A DNA stretch of 64,000 bases. Origin: Sarcocystis neurona. Its lineage: Eukaryota; Apicomplexa; Conoidasida; Eucoccidiorida; Sarcocystidae. The translations under genes and the position numbers were made by a program. The DNA lies in assembly GCA_000727475.1 (NCBI GenBank), contig KL647312.1, positions 1,302,001 to 1,366,000 of the forward strand, given 5' to 3'. The notes below the pieces were generated by a model. The model was not told where the DNA came from, made no database searches, and saw nothing but the letters and a program-made list of their open reading frames with translations. Shown here piece by piece: positions 47,154 through 58,500 of the stretch; position 1 is the stretch's first letter, and every line of letters starts with the position of its first letter.

Positions 47154-48857
47154 GTGTACGTAGGAGATGCGCACTTCCTTCAGAGACGAGAAGGAGCGAC
47201 AGCCTCTCCGTGGATCGCGATTTCTTTTGCGACGTATCTGGTTGTGTCTTCTGCTGCGGTTTCGACTGCCTTACCTGCATGTGCTACCAGCTGGCTGTCC
47301 CCTGAAGTAACACGTTCGGCACGAGAGAGCGTCGCCGCTGCTGCGACAGCCGCGCTCGCGTTTCCCAGGAGCAGCAGGAGCAGCGACGACGCAGGGGACG
47401 AAGAGGGGCTGCTGCGGCATCTGCCGCTGCTGCAGTTTATCGGCGAGGTGCGGCCCGTTGCTGTCAGGCACTTGAACGCAGAGAATAGGCTGCTGTTGCT
47501 CTATCCCTTCCAACGCGCGTCCTCCTCCAGCCAGCATCTCTCTTGTGACACCCCCAGCAATGCCTGCTTCGGGAGCGGCACACGAAGAAGCAGCAGCAGC
47601 AGCGACGCTCTTTGCAAGAGCAACAGCAACAGCAGAATGGGAGCCCCCAGTAGCAACAGCTATAGCAGCACCACGAGAAGGGCTCTCAGCAGTATCCGCA
47701 GCAGCGGGGTGGGCGCAGCCACTAGCAACATTCAAAGGGAGGCCAGCCGCGGTTGCTTCAGCAGGTGCGGCGGCAGCAGGAGTTTTGTCGCGAGCGAATC
47801 TTGCGGGCGCCGCGTTTGTCGCGACAGCAACAACAGCGAGAGCTGCAACAGCAGTGGCAGCAGAACCGTGAGACTGCGTCAGCTTTATCTGAGGAGGCGA
47901 AGGTGTTGCAGAGCGCGTGGCGAAGGGCTTCTAGGTCTCAGCAGCCAGCAGCAGCAACAGGAGCAGGAGCGACAGCAGGGGCACGTGCAACAGCAGGAGC
48001 AGTGCCCTTCATGGCAGCGCGCGCGGGCGTCTGAGCGTACCGTTGATTCAATTCCCCAGGCGCTAGAAGAAGCAGCTTGGCGGGGAGAGGCAGCGGCGCG
48101 TGCAAGAACAGCAGAAAGGAGGAAGGCAAGAAACGAAGAGCAGTCAGAGGGGGAATTCGAAGATGAAGACGATGAAATAGAGGATACGGATGACGAGGGA
48201 GGGGACGAAAGAGACAAAGGAGAGGGACACGAGAATGAAGCTTCTACAAGTCTACAGGGGAACAGCCCAGCAAGTGCAACATGGGAAGGTAGTGGTAGTG
48301 GAGGGGATAATATGAAAGGAGAGAGAGAGGTGATAGGACTGCTGAGGGCGCGAGTCTGTAGACAAGTTACTGGGATGAACATGCACGTGTACGTGGAATC
48401 TTTGCGACTGTTCCGACTCGTCCAGCAGCAACAGCAGGCAGAGCAGCAGTCAGTTTACCAGGAGAAGGAGCCGCGCGGGAAGTACGGACGACAGGAAGAG
48501 GTGTTTTCTGCAGAGGCAAGGAGAAAGAGGGAAAACTGGCGCGCAGAAGAGGTTTTGCAGCAATTGCATCTTTGGGGACAATTGCAACAGCAACCACGCC
48601 AGCAAGAGGATGAGCCTTTTTTGTTTGAAGAGCACGAGCGCATGGTGGAGGGGCGACTGAGCGAGCCAGGGCCATGGAAGCAACAGGGAAGACAAGCGCT
48701 GCAGCAGGAAGAGGAGCAGCAGGAGGCAGTCGCTTTGTCGGAAAAGAAGCGAAGGCGAGAAGAAGACGAGGAACAAGTGCAAGTAGGCAGTATAGAACAG
48801 ACGTATGACGAAGAACTATCGAGCATTGAAGTTACGCAGAGGTTGGTGTCTAGCTAG
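47154..48857 (+). CDS. Large Gln/Glu-rich hypothetical ORF
   Basis: A 567-codon open frame whose first codon is GTG; the first in-frame ATG is near codon 160. It is probably a large internal or 3' exon; one possible acceptor is at 47290 (GCTACCAG). The order is an Ala/Ser-rich region with a more ordinary patch (LLQFIGEVRPVAVRHLNAEN), then Ser/Arg tracts, Gln runs and an acidic block (EGEFEDEDDEIEDTDDEGG at about 48150-48215). A long charged, Gln-rich, probably coiled-coil C-terminal third follows (MNMHVYVESLRLFRLVQQQ, EARRKRENWRAEEVLQQL). Its regular non-repetitive codons there and lack of stops over 1.7 kb support coding. No domain was recognised and the function is unknown. Confidence 0.5.
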   Translation: MYVGDAHFLQRREGATASPWIAISFATYLVVSSAAVSTALPACATSWLSPEVTRSARESVAAAATAALAFPRSSRSSDDAGDEEGLLRHLPLLQFIGEVRPVAVRHLNAENRLLLLYPFQRASSSSQHLSCDTPSNACFGSGTRRSSSSSDALCKSNSNSRMGAPSSNSYSSTTRRALSSIRSSGVGAATSNIQREASRGCFSRCGGSRSFVASESCGRRVCRDSNNSESCNSSGSRTVRLRQLYLRRRRCCRARGEGLLGLSSQQQQQEQERQQGHVQQQEQCPSWQRARASERTVDSIPQALEEAAWRGEAAARARTAERRKARNEEQSEGEFEDEDDEIEDTDDEGGDERDKGEGHENEASTSLQGNSPASATWEGSGSGGDNMKGEREVIGLLRARVCRQVTGMNMHVYVESLRLFRLVQQQQQAEQQSVYQEKEPRGKYGRQEEVFSAEARRKRENWRAEEVLQQLHLWGQLQQQPRQQEDEPFLFEEHERMVEGRLSEPGPWKQQGRQALQQEEEQQEAVALSEKKRRREEDEEQVQVGSIEQTYDEELSSIEVTQRLVSS

Positions 48858-50646
48858 CTGTGATGATGTCAACAACTCTGCAATGTGAACCTGTCGAAGA
48901 GAGTGACAGGAGAATACTGCAGATGACGACGCAGAGAAGGCCTGCTAGGAGAAAACACAAACGCTTTAGTGAAAGTCCACACGGGGATCTACAGAGGAGT
49001 GGACCACAAAAGGGAAGACTGACGGACGCATGTAAGTGTGTTGTTGCCAGGAAGCAGGAAATGTAGATTCACAGTGGGCAGATACTCTGCAGCCGTCGAA
49101 CTGCTGATGCTGCGGACCTGTATGGAAGCGGGGATGCGCAAAGTCTCTGTGTAGTCTACTTTCTCTCTTACTTAGGTACAAGCACTCGGTATAAATACTC
49201 GAGTTCAAGTTTGTACCCGTAGGAAACATGTCTGGACGTGTTCTGTCGACAAGCAGAGAGATAGGAGGACACATATGTGTGTAGACATCCACATTTATCT
49301 GAGTATATAGATTCGTGTGCCAACATATGTATACACATAGATGTGTGTATGTGTATACGTGTATGTCTGCGTATATGTAGGTGACATCTATATTCACTTA
49401 CGCGCACACGTGCCGGCATTGTCGGGAGAGTGGTCGAATATTCGGTACACTTATGTCACTGTCTCTCTTTGTATTAAAATAGGAGCTTCTTTACGTTAAG
49501 ACGTAGAATGACAGGAGAGCAGCCACGTATGTGCCGAAGATGATCGATAAACGCAGCAGCGTGTACGCGGGCGAGCGCGCCTTCTACGCGCTCTCGGTAC
49601 AACTTTTTGGTTTTGCCGGGGTCATTCTAACCGTAAACCGTAAAGGTGAAGTGCAGGTATTGATATTCATTGAGCGCCAACGCAGTATATGAAAGGAGGT
49701 ATCAGCTTATCACGCTGTTTTGACGAATCGAGCCACAACTGAAGATGTGCCGTGAGACCGCACCACCGAATAGGTGGGATGTGCAGTTGCTCCAGTGCAC
49801 CCGTGTATGCTCGGATATTCCAGAGCAAGTAAATTTATGCGAATATCTGATACTCGTATTAGCGGTACACGCGTGTGCGTATCCCTTTTCTCTTCGTATA
49901 TATGTATTTTCACAAAAGCACATACACAGTATTTAGGTGCCTCCGCGTGTTTTTTTGTATGCGCAGATATCTACACATATGTGTATATGGCTGCTTTTTT
50001 CTGTAGAAAGAAGCTGCAGCTCACAGTGAATTTTTCTTTTAAGAAAGAAGCTGCAGGGGCAGTGAACTCAGTGGCACGCACTTCAGCGATCAAGCTTATT
50101 TTGAGTGAGAAAGGGACGCGTCAGTGGACTTGGGAGGCGTCAGTGGGCTTGCGAGCGCTTTGATGTCTACTGTAGAATGTACGTGGCATGAACGATTCAC
50201 TACATTTCAACGCATTTATTCTTTCAGTGCTGCCACCTAGGCGGCTCGGCGGTGCTCCATCAAATACTGGAACGAGCTGAGAGAAGTCCTTGGAGTAAGA
50301 TGGGAAACGCTGCTGCCTTCGTGTACGGCAAGCGTTGATACCTCGCGTCCATACATACGTAGGAAAAAGGAAGGCATTTGAATGTAATTTACGACTTCGT
50401 ATATACGTAGAGATATGCACGCAAATATATACATATATATGTGTGTATATATATATATAGACGAAGAGTCACGCACACGGCATCTTGCGGTATGTCTAAG
50501 TATACGCTCTGGAGTATGCTAAGGGTTTCCACCTAACTCTAACTTCTCGGTTCAACTTTGTAAATAGTGAGAACTTGCGTGGCGTTTGCCTGGTCACTCT
50601 ACCTAATATGCTGTGCTCTCTGGTTTACCCTCTTCCTCTTTGCCAG
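48858..50646. other. Region downstream of the Gln/Glu-rich ORF
   Basis: No confident gene. TACGTATA/CACATAGATG simple sequence fills about 49280-49400, with TATATA clusters at 49975 and 50425-50460. A possible exon at 50007-50163 (+) follows TTTTTTCTGTAG and reads a basic peptide including NSVARTSAIKLILSE before a TGA. Confidence 0.4.
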
Positions 50647-50757
50647 CCGCTGGGTTCCACTGCAGCACCCCCTCTTGACGGTGCACTGTTGGCTCTACAG
50701 TTGATTGAAGAGGCTTCTGAAGGAGGCAAGCTTACCATACAAGCAATATACAAATAG
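50647..50757 (+). CDS. Candidate terminal exon, unknown protein
   Basis: A 36-codon frame follows a textbook acceptor (CCTCTTCCTCTTTGCCAG) and ends in TAG. The peptide LDGALLALQLIEEASEGG, then KLTIQAIYK, looks like a folded protein's C-terminus. It may be the last exon of the Gln/Glu-rich gene or of a separate plus-strand gene. Phase and partner exons could not be fixed. Confidence 0.3.
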   Translation, partial: PLGSTAAPPLDGALLALQLIEEASEGGKLTIQAIYK

Positions 50758-52544
50758 ATATCACTCTAAGAGTATTTGCCGTTTACACGTAAAAAACTGG
50801 GAGTACCGTGGTTACTAGGCAAAACCGAGTTCCGCTCGTAACCACGAATGCGCAAGCGAGCGAAGGAAATATACTTGAGACACACGGCTTACGGATATAC
50901 AGGGGTGTGACGACATATACACGCTGCCGTGGCTTATGGCGACAAAGAGAGAAACCGTATGCTCCTGAACCATCACAATATTTGAGACCCGTTTGAGTCG
51001 TCTGCGGCAGAGGTGAGACTGCGCTTTCGTCTCCGGCGAACTGTGTCAGCTGTTTGAGGGGCTCAATGACCAGAGGGGCCTTGAAAACCAATACTTACAC
51101 GAACGACAAAGTGAGAATTCTCTATGGCAGCACTCTTAAAATATTTCATTGCTCACGTGGGATTTCAGGGATCCCAACGTGAGCAAACACACCCCTGCAA
51201 CTCTTGCACTGCGAAACAAGAAATACTCACAAACGCCGGAGGACTTGCACGCAGCCGACGGTACTAGTCTACTAGAGAATCGAAGTGGGGAATTCACTTG
51301 GGAGACAAAAGGTGAGAATTCGTCTCGGACGCGAAAGGACATGGTAGGTTTTCAGAGTACTGCATTCTGTCTCGCGCGCGCCAACGCATATAACGGCCAC
51401 CCGGTAGCGGGGACAGCTAAATTTCTCAAACGTATGTGTACCATTGAAGGTGCCAGCATTCAACACAGGAACCGAATCGACTATACTAGTTCCTCCGCGA
51501 ATATTAATTTCTGATGATCAAAAGGGCCGCGTCAGAGACTTGCTCCCCCAAATCACGCCCGTATTTCGTGTTTTCCTGATAACTGCGACTTGCCCGCATA
51601 ACAGCAATTCCACACTCTCACTGAAGAACAGCTGTGCTTCCAAACGAGTCAGCTTCCAGCACGAGAACACAGGCAACTCCCTTTTTCTTCCAAAAGCTGC
51701 ACGTATTGCTACGCGTGTCTGCTTAAAGTACGCGTCCAGCAGTGCGCATTAGCAGTGAATCAAGCTCTTCCTCGTAAAGCGTCCCTTTGGAAAGTGCGAG
51801 ACAAGTCTTACGTAGAGCTGCACGCACTTTGGCATCAACTCACAAACGCTTGTCTCAAATATCTGCATCTACACACACGTGTGCATACATATTTACAAAC
51901 GTGCCCGAATTATGTAACGGAGTAGGTAGGGGATCCCGTGCCCTTCAACGCAGAAATGGAGGCCAGTGTCTGGGGGTGCGCTGTGCACTCTGGCAAGGAT
52001 TCTTCTCTCCCACCAGTCCCACCTTGTCAAACAGGACCGGAACGCGAGGTCGGTGCAAGCAACTGGCCGAGAGATTGCTATGTGAACTACACGTTTCTCT
52101 GTGCCCTTGTCTCTGCTATTCGTCGCTCGCGGGGCACTCGCCACAAATACAAGTTCTACCGTATGTACAATGTCTGTAGGTTCTGCTTCCTATTCCTCTG
52201 ATAGCTTCCTCGTTTGCTGTGGGCTAGCCAGAAAAAGCGTACTCTAAACTTTCACTGGAAATCTTCCAGTTCCGCTTTTCTTGGCTTCCTCTGCACAACT
52301 ATGAATTCCGGTGTAGCCGCAGGGTTCGCAGTACTTCTTTTTAGAAGTCTCCCAAGTGCCGCACCTTCGGCACACGCACGCTGCCTCACGTTCATCTCTC
52401 CACACCGTAGCACCTCCTACTTGCCCCTCGTTCAGTTTAACTAGGTCACACAACAGCCCAGAATTCACGCACGCGTCTGCTTTTGCCAGTGGGTAGTGCA
52501 GCACCACGAATTTCTCAGAAGTTTCAGAGGCCTGCGCACAGCCT
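50758..52544. other. Spacer 3' of pyruvate kinase
   Basis: Short ORFs occur on both strands (for example 51149-51514 plus and 50783-51091 minus) without motifs or convincing splice signals. This interval separates the last plus-strand candidate from the convergent 3' end of pyruvate kinase. Confidence 0.5.
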
Positions 52545-55500
52545 TCACAAGAAGGCCCTTATGCGACACACACTTATTTGTGGGAAAAATTTACTTGCCA
52601 CTTGGTGCCGTTCAATTGTCTCCGCGCCCTCCCTCTTCCGTATGTAGAAACCCCCCACTACGACAGCTTTCTCGTCTGCATTTGCGTCTGCCATGCCTTC
52701 TCCAACTAAAAGGGTGGCGGCCTTGGACATCTGGGTACCGAAGGATGGCCCAAAATATCTCCAAGATTTCTCCCTCATCTGCATGTTGATTGTTTCACCT
52801 CCCTTTTCAACTTTTTCTTGCCGCGTTTCCGGGGTGTCCTCTGCCCTGGTTCTGATGCGCACGTTTTCACTCGCCGCTTCGGCAGTACCGATAGTTTTGC
52901 TCGTTTCTTTTTCTTCATTACCCGTCGATCTCCGTCCTCCTTTCCCTCCCGTTACTCCTTTTTCTTCTTCAGATGTGTCTTCTGGTGCCTCCCATACTGT
53001 CGGGTCCACTACTGGATATATGCCCCAGTGCAACTGCAGCTCCCGCGCCACGTGGGCGGAAGGAGTGACGGCAACGACGGGTACAACAGGACGCAACGCA
53101 GCGAGGTGTCTCGCTATCTGTCCTGTCTCTTCGAATATGACAATACTTGTGGCTCCGGAAAGACGAGACGCCTGCTCAGCTGCTGCAGCTACCCAGCGAG
53201 CATCTCCCACCTCCCCGATATTCTCTTTGTTCGCCGCTGATGTGCATGTACGCTGCAACGCACGCATGTCTGTGGTAATTCTGCTGCTCCTACCCCTGCT
53301 ATCTTTCGTGCTGTTGTGACCGGCGCCCACCCAGGACTCACCGCCGACAAATGAGGCAGCAGCTACAGCAGCTGCACGTCGAGCCGCAGCAGCAAGATCC
53401 TCCGCATTCTGTTCTCCCAATTGAGCATCAGAGATCCGTGTAAGCTGCTTGTTCCACGGGAGCTGACCACCTTTCAGCTCTGGAAACAGGTGTCGCTGTC
53501 GCGTGCCTCGGCGCGCACGAAGGTTTGAGTCTAGCAACCGTTCATGTTCCCATACAGAAAGAGCCAACTCTTCCGTCTCGTGCAGGTCCTGTTCTATCTG
53601 TTGCTCCTTCTTTCCGACTTTCTCTCTGTTTTCCCCTAAAGACTGTCTTAGACCCTCTCCAGCTACTTCTCGTGCACCTGCTTGAACGTTTCCTCGTGCT
53701 CCCACTGATGCGAACCGGTTTCCTGCTGCAGCTGCTCTAACCGTTGCATCGTGTTCCTCTCCTCTTCCGGTTGTCGCATCGTGACTTTCCCAGTCGTCCA
53801 AGTGCGCAGCAGCGCTCCTGTCTGATACGTCGCGGCTGCTCATCCGCCCGCTGCTTGTTATTTGGCTGCTGCTGGTGCGCGCTTCCGCACCACAGCATGA
53901 AGCAATGCGTGCTACCTCCATGTCGACAAGCAGTCTGCGAGTGGCACTCTGCAGTCTCCAGAAATGGGGATCACCTTCTACAGCCCGAATGCCTTGCAAC
54001 TGAGTCTTTGCAACATGTGCGGGAGCAGCGCCGGCAGCAGTTTCTCCGCTGAGCATGACTGCGTCTGCTCCATCGTAAACTGCGTTGGCTACGTCGGTCA
54101 ACTCTGCACGTGTCGGAGCAGGCGCATGCGTCATGGAGTCCAGCATCTGCGTGGCAATAACTACAGGCTTTCCGGCTTCTTGGCAGAGCTTGACGAGTCG
54201 CTTCTGCACCACAGGTAGCCAGGCGGCGTGCTCCGCTAGCTCCACACCTAAGTCTCCCCGTGCAACCATCAGGCCGTCAGCCTCCTCTAAAATTTCTTCG
54301 ATGTTTTCTAACGCCAAAGGCTTTTCAATCTTCACTATAACTGCGATTCCGCCTCCTCGCTGCACGTGAGATGACGCAACGGCAGAGAAGGACCCCTCAT
54401 GCGGCTTCACTAAAGGACCACGCAGCCGTCGTTGCTGCTCCATCTCCGTCTCCTTGTCCCCGTTCTCCTGCTGTTCTCTGTGCGGTTGCTGCTTTTGCGT
54501 TGGCGGACGCTGCACAGACTGCTCCTTGTCGTACACAGACTGTTCCCCGGCTTCGCTTGTGCTGCCACTTTGGCGCAGCGCGGTTTCGCTGCCCGTGCTG
54601 CTGTTGAGTGTCCTGCTGCTACTGTTTGACGTGCTGCTGCTATCGCAGGTGCCGGCGGTGTCCTTCGCAAGGAGTGCCACGTGCGCGCGCAGTTCCTTTC
54701 GTAGCTCTCTTACGTCTTCAGCTCTCTGGACAAACGACAGAGCTATCCAGTCGACGCCCCAGCCTGCCACCAGTCGTGCGAGTTCTCTGTCCCGAGCAGA
54801 TAACGCGGAGAGAGGCAGAGCAGCAGCGGGAATATTCACGCCTTTCTTTCCAGAGAGAGGTCCTCCCACTGACACAACGCATTCTACACCCGCGACGCGG
54901 TCAGGAAAGGAAGACCCAGACGAGAAACTTTGTGGAAGTTGCTCAGTACGCTGGTGCTGCTGTAGCTCGTGAAACTTATCTTCCCCCTGTCCGTACTGTT
55001 GCTCCTGCTGCGCATTACCCTGCTGTTGCTCCTCCTGCTGGGAAAGCCGCCGGCTTCTCTCGCGCAGCAGTTGCTGATACGTCTCCCTCGAACAGTTCAA
55101 CTGTCTGACTACTTGCAGCTTCAGTTTTCCGTCGTCAAGCAATAATATATCTCCGGCCCGCAAAGCCTGCAGCACCTCTGTATGCTGGGGTAGGGCGACC
55201 CGCTGCTGGTTGCCTAACACAGCAGCAGCATTGTCAATGATGAAAGTGGCGCCTGCGGGAAGAAAAACACTGTCATCTCCTTCGAAGCTGCCCAGACGAA
55301 GTTTCGGACCCGGTAGATCTGCTAGCACCGCGATCGGATGCCCATACTTCCGCTCCACGCGGCGCACGTGCTGCAGCTGTTGGTGCTTCTCATGTAGCAG
55401 GCCGTGCGAAAGATTTAACCGGAAAACGTCGATGCCACTCAGAAAGAGGCGTTCAATCTGCGTGCAAGAGGGCGCACAACGGCAGCCACGTAGGAGCCCC

Positions 55501-58500
55501 ACACACGTCAAAAGAAGGAACACGGCAGAAGGGCCGCAGGACAGAGGAAAGAAAGTGTCCTTCCCATCCAGAAAGACGTTCTACGTGTAGGGGGGACGGG
55601 TCGCAGGAAACAGAACAATAGGTCAAACTAAAGGTCGTTAGGTGAAAAAGAAGAAGGCGTGAACGGGAGTGGAGCGCAGCGCGTGAGAGTGAGTGGTGGT
55701 GTGGAACGAAACTGAGAGAGACTCAAACCAAAGGTGGAGGGACGCAGTCAGAAACATGCCGTTAGTCTGCAGCCACAAGCAGCAGCAGAAAAGCGCACGT
55801 AGTCACATGTGTCGACAGCATCAAGAAAAGCAATGCACAGCTGCTGCAGCAGGCGGCATCAGTAGACGCATGCATCAGCAAGGGAAGCCGTGCTTCTGCA
55901 CTTCAGCAGAAGCAGCGGAAGTATGCAGTAGTAAACACAGATTAGGGCGTGCGACAGCACCACATCAACGGACACACATGCAACAGCAAGCAGGTACGGA
56001 ACAAAAATGTCTGCAACGTCACGAAGGCAAGAGAAAGATTACAGCAGCACCCACACGAGATTCCCACGCATGCGGCCGGACGTACAGGAGACCAAAAATA
56101 TATTTGAGAGGAATATGTCGAAAAGGCAGTTTCGGCCTGCAGAGGCATGCAGCGAGTGCGAGAGAAAGAAAGACCACATGCGACTGGAGATGCAGGAACG
56201 CAGCAAAGGAAGACAGAAGGGATACGAAAGACGTGCACCAGCGAGTCGCGAGGAGCGAAAGAGCGATATATACTGAAGTGTCACTCTCACCGACAAAGGT
56301 GTGTTCGACCTGTAGAGGTGGCTGCAGCGGCATGCAGCAGAGACCAACTCACCGAGAAGCAGGCAGCGGCACGCAAAAAACGACAGCATAACTGTAGCAA
56401 GGAAGGGGAGCGGAAAGGGAGGGGGACAGGACGAAAAAGCTAATGAGAGAGAGACGGCGGAAGAGAGGAAGGAGTGAGAAAACGGAGAAGACGAAATAGA
56501 CACAGCGGGAATATCAGAACGGACGGGTCTAGAGAGTGGGAAAAGTGTTGAAAAAGGGGAGAGCGAGACAAGAGAGGAAGTCCTCCCCACAGAGGAGTGA
56601 GAAAGAGCGGAACACGCACAGAGGAGAAGGAGAAGGCATGGAAGGAACTGGAAGAGAGACGGAGAAGCAGATAAAGACAAAGAGAGGAAGAACGGAGATG
56701 TGACGGGACGAGACAGAAAAGAGGGACTGACGAAGAAAAGGAGGCAAAAGGGAAGACACGGAAGACGCGCGAGGTCAGAAAGGGGAAGCGAGAAGGAGAT
56801 CCACAAGTGAGAAGACGGGACAGAGGAACCGAGCGGAAAAGACAGAAATAGTGCGAGAACGGAGGAGAATGAGATAGTAGGGAAGGGATGCTGCGGGGGA
56901 CGAAAAGAATTCACTGGAAACGAGGAGGGCAACAACCAATGCAGGCGCTCGACAGAGAGAGCGAGAGACCGCGATGAACGCGCTGTCGCGAAGGCATCCC
57001 GCAGGCAGCGCGTTAGTAGTTTTCAGAGTGAAAAGCGTCGTTTTCGGCGACAACGTTGCACGGTTTTGGAAACAGAGGGCCTCGGTCTTGAAAATAAGAA
57101 GTGTAGTTCTCGAAAGTGTAGGGCATATCCCGCGTGCGACGCGTAGACGGCGGCCGAGACTGCGGGGGTGCGAGAAGAGCGATGTACGTTGCGGCGTAGA
57201 GGAGACAAATACACGCGGGTGTGGGGGTGGGGCAGACAACAAATGGAGAGCGATGCAGCAAGGGAGACACGCAGGTGACACAAAGGGAAGGACGTTCTGC
57301 GGAGGAAGAAGACAGTGACGAGGAGAACGACACGGAAGAGAAGACGCCACCGGCCAAACGGACTACACGCGAAGAAAAACAGAGGAAACGTGAGAACAGG
57401 GGAGCAAGAAAACCACACGAGCTACAGAACCCTCCCCAGCCCCCCGCAGAGAGGATGGAACTACACCATCTAACTGAGAAGTTCTACGAATTGAAACGCG
57501 GTACTCGAGACACTGGTGTACATCGGAACACATGTGAAACAACTTCTTCATCCATATACATACGTGGGTACATACCTACATACAAGTGCACACATGCGTC
57601 AAATGTGCTCATACACACACACGCATATAGATCCATGTGTGAGTTACGTGTATACGTGTGTGTGCTTGTGTACGACGAGACTCATCATCTTCCGCTTGAG
57701 GACAACGGAGAGAAAGTCAGGATTCTGTACGCGTGCCGGCCCCCACCGCACGTAGAAGAAACAAAGGCTGTTGCTACCTTCAGCAGCCTTTGGACAGGGA
57801 CGCTTGTATCCTTTATTATAGGGCACGCACAAGGAATCCTCTTAGACGCTATGCCCCTACGGCGAACATATTCCACAGGGCCCACGCACATGTATATGTC
57901 CTACGCAAGAACGTGAGATGTAAATATTCCACCACCGTGTGAACACTAGTGACTCTTTGGCTGTTATCCATCCATCCATTACTTGATCCGTTCGTGCTCT
58001 ACCACCTGAGGCGCAACAAGGACCATGAGACACAGCGAGAAGGGGACAAAGAGAGACGGCAATGCAGTAGGGGATTCGGCAGCAGCGGCTCCCATCGCAA
58101 TAAAAACGTTACCTCTTCGTAAGTCCAGCTCGCCGGCCCGATGGTGGCTACCTGCTTCGTGTGGGTAAAACGACGCGAATGCTGCCGACCTCCGTGCTGC
58201 TGCGGCGGTTGTTGTGATTGCGGCTCCTTCTCAGCAGCAGCAGCAGTGTCCGCCTCTGCTGCATCAGCAGCAGGACTGCGTCCTGCATGAGCTCTCGGAC
58301 TGAGAGCAGTGGTGTACGGTCGGCCTGCGATTGCAGCAGCTGTGTCTTTGAACCCCGCTGCCTCATCAGCTGCTTTAGCAATGGCAGTTTTCCCATAAAT
58401 CGCCATTCTGGTGTGCTTCCGTGGTTCATGTGGACGGCTCCCAGCCGCGGCTCTGAAGCAGCCGGAGTGCGAAACGCAGGAGATGGGTTGCAACCGTGGT

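Noticed and set aside
56039..56935. A 298-codon minus-strand ORF rich in Ser, Phe, Leu and Pro.
   Set aside because: It lies wholly inside the pyruvate kinase intron and reflects the polypyrimidine composition of that strand.
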